DNA from: Nematostella vectensis
Taxonomy: Eukaryota > Cnidaria > Anthozoa > Actiniaria > Edwardsiidae
Assembly: GCF_932526225.1 (NCBI RefSeq)
Contig: NC_064047.1
Coordinates: forward strand, 8,545,994-8,609,993
Reading direction: 5' to 3'
Length of the DNA: 64,000 nucleotides
The notes under the pieces were generated by a model. It saw nothing but the letters and a program-made list of their open reading frames with translations, searched no databases and was not told where the DNA came from. Each line of letters begins with the position of its first letter. Position 1 is the stretch's first letter. Below are positions 11,151-22,900 of this stretch, in pieces. The translations under genes and the position numbers were made by a program.

Positions 11151-11167
11151 GTGTTGCGCTTTGTTAA
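10843..11167 (+). pseudogene. Decayed 3' edge of the galaxin repeat array
   Basis: Recognisable repeat units continue for about 300 bp beyond the stop. The stop itself is a point change of the usual GGA codon to TGA in CGT-CGT-TTT-TGA. The next unit has AAG-TAA where other units have AAG-TAC, and a unit near 11040-11060 has lost part of its sequence out of frame. Past that, CYP..RPRRF..FNSCC remnants can be read in frame 2 until a TAA at 11165. The segment is either 3' UTR made of dead repeats or evidence that the protein was once longer. Confidence 0.75.
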
Positions 11168-13536
11168 AATGGGCTTTTGTGGCATTGTGCTAGAGTCATT
11201 CATTCTGGGTACTAATTGCTGTATCGTGCCATTGATACTTGTGTGTAGAATGTTTTGCTGTCGGTATCGCTCTTGAAAGTGGTTTTTGAGTATACTCTAG
11301 CAAGCCTCGGAATTCTTTTCCAGCGATTTACATTCCCGACTCATCTTTCTTTTCTATGCCCGTGCATCACAGACATCCAGGTATCATTTTCTTCTGAAAT
11401 ACTTTTATAGCATCTATATAACAATTTACACAAATTATATCTAAACGAAATTGCAGCCGTTCTCGTGGGATATCCTAGAATCTTGAACGCGAATACTGTT
11501 TTGTGAGAAAAGATTGCTTCGTACCCTTAATCCTTTCCCCTACTGTAGCTGTTGGCTTTCGTTTATCTGCTGTGCCCATATTCGTCTTGTGACAGGCCTG
11601 ATAAGTGTGCATATCCGCCGTGGTTACATTTGTCTGCAGCAGGCCTGGCAAGGCTTTGCATAACTGCTGTGTCTGCAGTCGTCTATAGCTGGCTGGGCAA
11701 AGCTCTGTATATCTGTTAGTTTTGGCAAACTGTTTATATCCTTGATCAGATAGGACGTTTACCGCTTCCATAGGACGCTGATATGGACTGCGATGAGATA
11801 ATTAGTTGTAAAGGGCCCATGGACGTATCTCTCAAAGGCCGGTGCTATTGAAATTAAAACGGTTATAATTCAGAGAAGGTTTGAGATTTTCAAATGATAC
11901 TTGAAATGAAGGGTTTAAAAATCACATTTTTTGCAATAATCTTTTGTTTTCTTTTTATTTAGAGAAAAACAAAGCTAAATATCCAGCATGGTCTTATTTT
12001 GCGAGGGAATAACTGTCACAAGTTCACGAACAACTACAATTTTACTTTGAAATTCGACTTTTGTCACGCTTCTTGCACATTGCAACCAAGTTGCATAGCA
12101 ATAAGATACGTCATGGACCCTTAATTACTTTGTAGTAATAAGGAAAGCAGCGGGTAGAGGCTACAATCTTTGCAGATTATATCAGCAGATGTTGGCCCTC
12201 TCCTGCACAGATGTTACAGGGCCACTAGGTATTAGTACATGAACATTTGTAGGGAGACATTATCATCAATTTATGGACTTTATTTTATCCGATTTTGTAG
12301 TTTAGAAGTTTATTTTTAGTTTGCTTCGTCGATTAAGTGTGTTTAGGAATGTGATTCGGAAACCCGTAGGCAACACCTACGTTAAAACGTGCATCTAGGA
12401 GGCGCACAAATCACATCTCAAAGTTATATGGCTTAGATAGTGTAATCTACTTCCTATGCGTCGGTACAAGCAAAGGGTTTCCCGGCAGCGCTTTTTATCT
12501 ACGAAAATGCTCAGGATTAGCCTACGCCTTTCTGCAATTTTAGGCATGTCCTTTTCTTGTTCCACCAAGTAAAAATAGAGGCACTTTTGCAAGTAATAAT
12601 CAGCTGCGAAGAGCAGTTGAATAAGTGTTTGAATCAGAAAGACCAGGAGATCAATGAAAGAAGACGAAATAACTTGCTTCTAGCAAGCCATATTTTCGTT
12701 CCCGTTTTATACTATATTGTTTTAATATACCGTTCTACTGGTTTTACACTAAATTCTAGACCATTCTACATTACTTACTCATTTGGCTATATAATTGTAA
12801 CTTTAAATTAGTTCATATTAACTTGGCTTTTGCTACAATAAATGTGTGTTTTCGATTATTTTCAGCAATATTAGTTGGTGTCCTGTGTGCAAGCCCTTGC
12901 ACTCGATTTCACAGAGCTTCTGTGTCGCTCGTTTAGGAAGCAGACATTCTTTATCAGGGGTGGGGGGGGGGAATATTTTGAATATTTTTTCAACTCAAAA
13001 ATTATGACCCTCCCCCAAATAGGTGACACAAAAATTTTGACCCTCCCTTTAACTAAAAAATAAGGTTTATCCAACACTTTAAGCTCTGCAAAGTTTTATT
13101 GGACTTTTTATATAGCGCTTCCCAAGTACGACAGGTTCTTCCACCAACTTGTTGTGTCTAGTCCACTCTTATTGTTCTCATTACTCTCATCACACTCATC
13201 TTCACCACTTCTTCTCCTCTTCTTCCTGCTCCTCTTCTTTTTCGTTAGCTGTCATCCTTTTCTCCTTTTTTTTTCAAACTCAAGGTCTTTCAGGTGTTGT
13301 ATGTAGTCCTTGACCAAGTTCTTGTCTGTGATGAACTCCTTGCTAAATGCATCAATAATTGGTCCTCCACTTCAGAAATAAAAATAGCCGAATGATACTA
13401 TTTGAGAAAATTGACAGAATACAATAAGAATTCTAGAGACGCAGAGCTACAAAAAATTTGTGAAAAAGAGGAAGCGACTTTTGGGGTAAAACTGCGAAAA
13501 CGTAAAGCAAAACAGGCACCACGCTGCTGCCCTTAA

Positions 13537-13776
13537 AGCCGCATTGTCACCAGTTTACTTCAGGAGGTAAAACCTCAACCGTTAAAAGACAAAAGAATCT
13601 ATTAAAATACGAGATATTAAACAGGCCATCCGCTCTATATTATCAATCAAATCATCAAAGAAACTTCCAATAAACACACTGCTTTCAATATTGTAAAATG
13701 TTTTTCGCGTTTTCCGTTAAAAATCATCGGATATTGTTAAGTAATCCACCGAAAGTAAACTGGTGGTAATGCGGCT
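13537..13776. mobile_element. TTAA-flanked MITE (piggyBac-like), 240 bp
   Basis: Terminal inverted repeats of 24 bp (13537-13560 and 13753-13776, both AGCCGCATT..CACCAGTTTACTT read inward) differ at two positions only. They are flanked by identical TTAA tetranucleotides at 13533-13536 and 13777-13780. A TTAA duplication is the hallmark of piggyBac-type transposition. There is no coding capacity inside, so it is non-autonomous. Confidence 0.8.
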
Positions 13777-13974
13777 TTAAAAGGCGCTGAACTTCAAAAC
13801 GGTCCCTAGAACTGCTGAAGAAAATCTCTCCGTCCGTCGAGGATGATGATGCTATCAGGGCTGAACACGATCTTGACGGAGAGGGCAACAAAACTTGCAA
13901 ACTGAACAATTTCCTTTGCTGAATGACGGTTGGAAAATTCTACTAAGGAAATATGTCCCGAAAGTGAAAGGAAG

Positions 13975-14163
13975 AGAAGTAGAAGACGAGGACGATAAGG
14001 TTGAAGGAGATGACGGAGACGAAGGAGATGACGGAGATGAAGGAGATAACGGAGACGAAGGAGATGACGGAGACGAAGGAGATGACGGATCGACTTCAGA
14101 TGACAGAGACGAAGTAGATGACCGATCGTCTTACGATGACGGGCACATCGTTGCTTATTGGTA
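13975..14163 (+). repeat. Acidic (GDDGDE)n-type minisatellite
   Basis: Imperfect copies of GGAGATGACGGAGACGAA (18 bp) run through this stretch. In one frame they would encode a Glu-Asp-Gly run (89-codon frame 13895-14164 starting ATG). No splice or domain evidence ties it to a gene, so it is recorded as a repeat and coding is left open. Confidence 0.6.
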
Positions 14164-14808
14164 AAGTTCATTTGGAGGGCCGTAAACGACGCCATGCTAT
14201 GACTGAAAAAACTTTTAGCTCACCCTGTATACGCGCTCTAGCATGTTGTTGTTATCATTTGTAATTAAGAAGACTGTGCTGCCCTAGCTCTTCGTCCCAC
14301 ACACTATGGTAGATTATTACTGAAATGTCACCAAGTACTATATATACAGCAGTTTAATCAGAACAAGAGAGCATATCTTAAAAAGATATTTGTAGGAGAT
14401 TTGGAGATTCTCCGCAGGAATAAATGTTGAATTTCATGAGGCCCGGAGATTGTGCCAAATATACCTGTTCAAAAAATATGGCCCTCTTCAAAATCTTGGT
14501 TCAAAAATAAAGGCCGTACTCCAAATCCGAGTTAAAAAAATTGTGACCCCCCAAATATAGTAGCCATCCCCCCCCCATAAATAATAACTGCTCCTGTACG
14601 GTGCTCCACATCAATCTCTGCTGAAACGAGCCGGATTACGTGTCCCAGAAATTGACCAATCATAACAAACCTTCTAGACTTTGCTGGCTAGATCCAGACC
14701 CCCCTTAACTTGTTCTCTTCTTTTGCTGACTCGAATCGGCTTAGTTTTTGCCAGTAAAACACCACAGAGAAAAAGCTCTTCTCTGTCAGCGCTAAAGAAC
14801 TATATAGA

Positions 14809-14870
14809 CAGGGGCGGATATAGCTTTTCGCTAAAGGGGGGTTTAGCTCAGTGACAAAGGGTGAGGGGGG
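14809..14870 (+). repeat. Dispersed repeat fragment, copy A
   Basis: The sequence TAGCTTTTCGCTAAAGGGGG followed by TTTAGCTCAGTGACA and a G-rich run recurs in inverted orientation at 34122-34182. Two copies 19 kb apart, one intergenic and one intronic, indicate a dispersed element; its full borders are not visible. Confidence 0.65.
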
Positions 14871-15177
14871 ATGTTTTTGTCACATATGGCTTTCTGGCAG
14901 CCCTTGGAAATAGTAATTGCTATATATCTGTATATTTCTGATTTAATAGCCCTGAATCCAACCGAGACATTCGTATTATGATAACATTCAATCGTTCATG
15001 TCTGGAAACATCTTGAGTGTGTTGTTCAATATACATAAGTCATTTTGCAGCAGCAGAATGTAGACATCAATAAGACATTAATAAAACTCTCTATCTATTA
15101 TTTAAACATTTTTTACAGTACCAAATGTCCAACGAGGTAGTAAATTTAAGTCTAGCTAAATCCTGCATATAACCGTC

Positions 15178-15285
15178 ATCCCAGTACAATTATCCCAGTA
15201 CCCAGTTCAATTATCCCATCCCAGTACCCAGTACAATTATCCCATCCCAGTACCCAGTACAATTATCCCATCCCAGTACAATTAT
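15178..15285. repeat. Minisatellite CCCAGTACCCAGTACAATTAT
   Basis: Four to five tandem, slightly variable copies of a unit of about 30 bp composed of CCCAGTA and CAATTATCCCAT blocks. Noncoding. Confidence 0.85.
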
Positions 15286-16983
15286 GTTTTTTTTCAGCCT
15301 TCCATAGCGCCCTCTCCTAACATTTGTTTGAAAAGTCCGCGGAAGAAAAAAAGTCGTTCTTCGCATGTAAACTCACAACATACTTTCCGTGTCAACTGGT
15401 TTGCCTTGCTAAAAAACATTTTTTTGCTAGAGCTGTGGAAGAGTGCTGCAACAAACATGGCAAATTTCAGTGCACAGGAGTATATTATCTGTCCTTAATG
15501 AAAGTCTTGTTGAAAAAAAAAAAAACAATCAAAACGTAGCGGTGATCTGGCTTCTCCTTTCACCATCATTTCCCCTAGAAAGCACTGGTCAGTCTATATT
15601 AAGTGTGTTTCTAAAACGTTCTCTGATTGGCTACTGAGCCACTATTCTGGAACAATGGGTACGCGAAAACAGGGTCCGGCTCGTTTCAGCCGAGGTCGTC
15701 GTGGAGCAAAGTTAATTTTAATTTAAAAATAGCGACGGGTTTAGATGATGAGTCTATTTAAAGAAATTTGACTCACTTTATATAGAAAAAAAAATGTTGC
15801 GCTACTTTTTATGACGCTAGTTTTCAAAAATTGAAAAAGATTTTCATGTTTTTTTTTTGGAGCTTCTTCACACTCGATTGATAGAATGTGACACATGCAA
15901 GGAATGAATCAATATTTATTTTTGATATTTTTTAAATATTGTTCATTTCTTAAAATTTTGATTGGGGAATCAGTAGAAATTACGGCAAAATTTAAAAAGG
16001 TTACTGGTGCCAAGGGATCAGGGAAGGAATAGCCGAATCAAAAACTATCCTATGATAGTAACAGGAACAAGTAATGCATTCTTGTATTAGGGAGCGGTCA
16101 TTAATTACTGGGTGGAGGGAATTTGCAACCCCCATACTTTAAAATGATGCAAAACGTAGACTCAAATGTCTTTGTTAACATCGTCGACGACGTAATCGTT
16201 TTCTAGCGACACAGATATTTGTTGTTTATCCCTGTGTCACTCGAAGTGAAGATTCATACTTTTAAATTCAAAGACATTCAAAGGCATAGCCACAGGTAGA
16301 TTTCCCCAAATCTGGAATCAAAAGCCTGCAGGGGTGACCAAAGGCTATCGGAATACTATAATCTCAATGTCATCTAATATAGTGTTTATCATCTCATTCA
16401 CTTACTTTTGCATTAGGAAGCCCAAGAAACAACGAAACTTTAACCAATTTAGCAGTTTTATATGGATAACCAACTTTTACGTAATTTGCATAAAATCTGA
16501 AAAGCCACGAAATTGTTGGTCGGTTGGAGGCAGCTCGAAGTCACCGAAGACGACGTAGCCGATGTAATCACAAGAATACAGTCACGCGTATCTTCCCATC
16601 CATGTGCTTCTGGTATTGTAGAAAGTGTCTCTCGACCATTTCAGCTAAACATGTGCACGTAACGAAACCATCTTCACAAGCATTGCAACTCCGCTTGAGA
16701 ATTGATAAAGGCGCGGTTGTCATAGTAACAGATTCTATGGAGACTACATACGCACTCGGCCCGCGGTGCTAGCTACGGTTCAAGTTGAGCGCGCTCGCGA
16801 CTGTCACACAGTGCTACCACCTGTTCACACAAGATTAAGTTTACGAATTGTACCCGCCATGCACCTGTCCTCAACGATAGCCCGTGATCAATGATTCAAC
16901 GGTTAAGTCACACAGCCTAAACAGATTTCTTTTTCAGGCCCCTAGGCGAAAAAAACCCTGGATTTCTTTCTCTTCTGGGAAAT

Positions 16984-19900
16984 ATGGGTGATGGGATCTT
17001 TGTCCTAAACCCGCTTAGGATTTTTATAGTTGTAATTTTAGTACCGAGCTTTTTAGGGGTTCCGCTAACAAATCCTAACCCGTATTGGAATGCGACAAGA
17101 GATTGGAAGCGAGAGTTGGCGGACAAGGAGGGATATTTTACTAATACGTGGGCTGTGGAAATAGAACACCCTTTCGAAGAGAAATATGTCCGGGAAATTT
17201 CCAAGAGACATGGGTTTACAATTATTGGAAAGGTAGGATTTGGAAAACTCGACGATGGCAGGTAGATACCGGCAAAATGGCCGGCAATCCAAAACACAAT
17301 CAAGTAACAGTAGATAGAGAAATATATTGCTATTTAATTGCACGATTTCAACTGAAACATACGCTTAATAATATTTGTTCGTACTTAGTTGTGGTCGTTT
17401 ATATATCTTCTTTATCAAGCAAGATGCATTAGAAATCATTTGATCAATTTTTGCAATCCCTGAAGCATGGAAATTTATATTCTATCTTTTTAAAATACGA
17501 AACTGACGTAAAGCAAACTGTTAACCTTCATCAATAAATTCTAGAAACAATGTGTGACAAAACTAAGCCAACCAGACTCGCACGATACCTTTTATAGTAC
17601 TTTTATAAATTAAGAGCAGGTTCAACAGAACAATGAGTGCTTTTATACAGCTATTTCAAATAAGGCCGGATTCGGAGAATCTGTGTATCGTAACCCGCAG
17701 TGCTTCATGGGTATAAAGTAAGAAGTAATAGGCAAATAAGCGTAAATTAAATACAGGTTTTAAAAGCTGTAGAATTATTGTTTATATTCTTATTTACATT
17801 CACATGCCTTTCTTTCCGTTTATACTATACCCATGAATCACTGCGGGTTATGACACCTTGATTCTCGAGTGCAACCTTATTTGAAACAGAAGTAAAAATG
17901 AAGGGCGAGTTTGGTGATGAGAGAAGTGAAAATACGCCTCGTCTAAACACGACTATGGGAAGAAAGGTTTATGGTAATACAGTACTCTGGTGATGATGGC
18001 TGTTGTAATTCTTATGACGATGATGATTGATAATGATGGTAGTGGTGCTGATTATGATGATGATGGTAGTAAATTGATCTGTTGATACTGCGATATTGGT
18101 GATAGTTATAACCATCACAACACGATAAGATGTCGAATTACGACTACGATAAAGATTTTGCATGTATATGATGTTGTTGATCATACACGATTCTGAAAAT
18201 AATTACTTTGATATCATAGAGCTGTTTTTTACGAATCTTATTATAATGACCAAGATGGTGTATTTCTCCCTAGATCGGTAATCTAAAAGGCCATTATCAC
18301 TTGCGCCATGACGATGTTGATGAGCTTAACAAAGAACATAATCGTGATAAGACAGACAGACTTCTTCTTGAGGATAACGTACGTATGAGCCATACAGACA
18401 GAAGTCTTTGAAGAAAACATATGTATATATCAACTATGTGAAAATACATCTAATTTAAGAGTATGATATGGTACATTCAACCCTTCAACAAGATTTTCAG
18501 ACTAACATTTTTTTTCAGGTTCGATGGGCAGAACAGCAGAAGATTCTTCACAGAGTGAGAAAGGACGGGATTCCAACAGACCCGATGTTCACAGAAATGT
18601 GGTACCTGGTAAGATGATATTTAGAAGTCGAACATGGGACAAGATCCCTTTGAATCCTTCTTGTTGCTGTGTGATTATACAGCCTCGCACTACAAATGGG
18701 AAAAAAACATAAGTTCAAAAGAAAAAAAATCATGCGGAAAGAAAGTTCACAAAAATAACATGAACATTGGGGCAAATATCAATCATTCCTCATTGGATAT
18801 TGATCTTTTGTTTATATTGGTCTTCGAGCCCGCCCCCCCCCCTTCTCCCTTTGATCCACAGTCGTCTGCGTAGCAGTGCTTGCAAAATACTAAAATTAGC
18901 TGCCAAGCCACTGACGATGCCTCGTAAGGCCGAAATCTCACTGGGCTCTAACATCGATCGAACGAACTCACGTCTCATGAGCAACTAAAACAACGGAAGT
19001 TCTTGCTTTAACAGTTTCCTGCAGTAAGTTTCCTGCTTTATGGCCTCCCGAGGCTGTGAGCAAAACGCATGCGTTTTTAAACTGTGCGCCGGGCTAATGA
19101 CCCCATTCTGATATTAGTGTAGATATTGATTCAGCGCACACGGCACAGCGAATAACACTTTTTCTCCCAGATGAACACTGGGCAGACCGGGGGACCTGTG
19201 GGTGTTGATATCAACGTCATTCCTGTATGGAAGCGAGGCATAACGGGGAGGGGCGTTGTTGTCACAGTGTTAGATGACGGTGGGTATTTTGGCTTCTAAC
19301 GTGATAACTACAGTAAATGATCTAATAAACGCCCCTTGTCTAAAGAACCCCTCCTTTCTTATGAACGCCACCCACTAAGCTCACAATTTCGTATTTAACG
19401 CCCCCTTCTAACAAACACCCCCCCCCCTATCAAACGTCCCCCTCCCCCTCTAAGCTTAAGAACAAATGATAGGAATTCGGGTAATATAAATCTAATTGCC
19501 TTTTTGGTTAATCTAAGTGGGAATGTCATGAAACGCTTGCAACGCAGGCTATAATTTAACGAGATCCTAACTGAAATTAGAACCCTACTGAAATTGGGTT
19601 TGCTAGAAATCCACTGCACTTGTGTTCGGTGTAAAACCCACTACACTTACGATGTCATTGTTATAGCTTGTACTGAACGCCCCTCTCTAATAACCGTATT
19701 TTGCCAAGGTGTGATAAATCCGTCATATTTTTTTTTCAGGCATGGACCACAACCATCCTGATCTGAAGCCAAATTATGTAAGACAAGCAAAATAATAATT
19801 TTACTGTTAGTGATTGACAAATTATGTAGACAACTCGAGAGCACTTTTCAGGGGTAGTGATTGTCGAAGTGTTGCCCGCTGATGATGATGATGATGATGA

Positions 19901-22900
19901 TGATGTTGTTGATGATGATGTTGTTGATGATAGTCATAGAAATTATGATGATGGGTGTAATAATGAAACTAATGATAATGATGTGGTAAAAAAGATATTG
20001 GGGATAATGGTACGTATGATGATAATGATAATGATTGTGGTAGTAGTGGTGATAGTGTTAGAATTTGTGATGATGGATTTCATAATGATACTAATACTGA
20101 CGGTGATGATGATAGCGATGGTCATAATACCAGTTATAATGCCATGCGTTATAATGCCATTCTGTTTCCAGGAGCCATGTGCGAGTCATGATTTTAATGA
20201 TAATGATCAAGATCCTGCCCCGAGAGACATAGACCCCGATAACTGGTGAGGGATCTAATCTTTCTTATGTTAACTATTATAGTGCCAATTTTTACATGAT
20301 CAAATGCCCAGCGTAACTGACATGATGTACCCGGAGAATCCATATAAACCACAGTGCTTTATGGGAATCAAATAAATAAGCAAATAAGCGTAATATAAAT
20401 CAAAGTAAATCCAGGTTTAGAAAGCTGAAGCATTCTTGTTTATGTACCTCTTGGCGTTAACAAAGACAGAGCAAAAAAATGGCAAGTTTTCCCGAAATAA
20501 GGTCTGGTTATCTTCGGTAAGCTTGAATTTTTGCATAGAGGTTCCTTATGTTATGTAAATCAACATATAAGAAGGATTTTTTTAATAGATTCGTCTTCGA
20601 GATATGAGGCTTGAAGTGCAATTTTCAAATGTTTAAAGTATGAATTCTCCTAATTTTTGAGAGAAGTCGGGCTCTGATTAAAAATTAAGCCAACTTTCCT
20701 CGCTAATATCTAAATTTCATATCTTCTAAATTTCTTTAAAATTTGGAATGGAGCTTTTGGTCAGAGGAACTCCTTGTATGCGGAATCTTGAGCTTATATA
20801 TTGAGAATTGGAAAAATTTCATACCATTTTTTTGCTCTGTCGTTCACAAAGCTTTCAGAAACCAGGATCCAGTCATTTATACGTTAAGGTAGTGTTACAC
20901 GGGAAATGTAACAAAAAACTTGCAACAAAAAGGTTTCGCGATAAATTGTATCGTGGAACTTTCCGCGCATCATTTCACTCGGCAACATGTTGCGTGTTTT
21001 TGAACCCGGTTATTAAAAAACATGCAACACAGAATGACGAATATCTGGAAAGTTATTCCGGGTAACATCTGTTTGGCAACATGTAAGAATGGATATGATA
21101 CAGAATATCGCGAAATGTTTTTTTTGTTTTAACCAGTGCTGAATAACGTATGCCCATGGCGTGCTCTGGCGAAAACAAACACAATTGTAGTGATAAGTTG
21201 AGTTGAGTGTTGACTCGTTCGAAAAAAGGTACGAAAGGATGACTTAAATGGCTGTTTTGACCAAGTTTATAGCATTAAAACCATACTGTACACAAAATGG
21301 ACAGATTTGCTTGATAATGAGGGAGTCACCAACCTTCACGCTAGTTTTTTTTTTTTTTTTTAATATTCGCCAAATTGTGACAGTTCGCCGGTATTTCAAA
21401 ACTAAAAGGCTGGTTTAACCGCGCAGTACTGGAGCACATGCCGTTACCCATAGACCACTGCGGGCTGGAATACATGGGTTCTCGGGTGTAAATCTTTTTG
21501 AAATATGTGAACTGTAACGGAAAATCTTATCACTTATACCAACCCCAATGTAAGTGTACTTACTTAAAAAGACAACTGATTTCCCATTGTAAACCATGGT
21601 CCCTTCCCCGACCGTCAATAGCTATTGCAACCATCCTTCCCCCTCCCCTTCCCCCTCCAACATACTATACCATCCTCTTCATTCCATATGTCACATTATG
21701 CTCACGTCAAACATATGCATGAAACTCTTTATTTCAGTTAGTTACGCGTTATTAAGTCATGCGTATCGCATCCATTTTATGTCACGTCTTATCGTCTCGC
21801 GATTTCTGGCCCATTATTTTTTTCTACCCTTTTTTCTGTTTTATCCATGCTTCTGATGTTACGCTTTGCTTTCCGTCACACATTAGGATTTTTTCTCCTT
21901 AGACTTTCTTTCAGTTATTTGATGTCCTCTTTTTTCTTCACGCGTTACATTGTTGTCACTCTTTTCTACAGTCACGTGTTTATTTGATGACCCCTTTTTC
22001 CTTCACGCGTTACATTGTTGTCACGCTTTCCTTCAGTTACGTGTTTATTTTATGCCCCCTATTTTCTTTACTCGCGTTACATTGTTGTCACGCTTCTTTT
22101 TAAGTCACGGCACCCGCTGTGCGGGCGAGATCGCGGCTGTGGCGAATGACTCTATCTGCGGGGCTGGAGTCGCGTACAATGCCAAGATTGGAGGTATGGA
22201 AAAAGAAGTTTCGCAATTACCTCGGCAACTGGTACTGAACGCTTATTTGAATACCCTTTTTTCAAATGATAGTTTATATTCCGTGAAACTATTCTGTGGA
22301 AAAATGGTGATGGAATCTTTGCAGTACTATTTTATATGGTGCGTTTTTTTATATAAACTCACTGGCAAAGGTTTATTTTCGTGTGTTCGTTGTTTTCTTG
22401 CCAGGCGTTCGTATGTTGGATGGTAAAGCAACGGACGCCCTTGAAGCGTGCTCGCTTGGATTTGCAAATCAGGTCACAGATGTGTATAGCAACTGTTGGG
22501 GCCCTAAGGATGATGGGAAGACCTTTGGTAAACCTGGTCCTCTAGCTGCCAAGGCACTCAAAAGTGGTGCAGAAAAGGTAAGAGAGGAATGATTGAGAAG
22601 GGAGGAAAGGGTAAAGGCTTTTTTGCTGTTCGGGCTTCCTGTGTGGACCTCGGAAAAAGGGCCATTTTTCGGTTCCGGTTCAACTCGCCACAGGAAGTTC
22701 CCAATTCATAAAAATACTGAAAAAGTAAGAAAAAAACACTTGAGATGCCTGCGAAGGAGGCTAACTCAGCTATTTATTTTTCCAGGGTCGGGGAGGTAAA
22801 GGCAACATCTTCGTGTGGGCGACTGGAAATGGCGGACTGACAGATGATGACTGTAATTGCGATGGCTATACCACGAGTATATACACGGTGTCAATAGGCT

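Larger units (their letters stand above)
11168..16983. other. Intergenic region, no convincing gene
   Basis: Both strands were read. Open frames here are short, show no recognisable domain and have no convincing splice context. The region holds a TTAA-flanked MITE (13537-13776), an acidic-coding minisatellite (about 13975-14163), a dispersed repeat fragment (14809-14870), a CCCAGTACAATTAT minisatellite (15178-15285) and G- or T-rich tracts (12959-12971). The last part should contain the promoter of the first convertase gene; no motif there could be assigned with confidence. Confidence 0.6.

Noticed and set aside
13895-14164. 89-codon acidic frame with ATG start.
   Set aside because: It is dominated by an 18-bp repeat and has no independent evidence of being a gene; kept as a repeat.
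16508-16660. A short plus frame reading WRQLEVTEDDVADVI that looks protein-like.
   Set aside because: It ends after about 48 codons, has no clear splice partner and no recognised domain; left unannotated.
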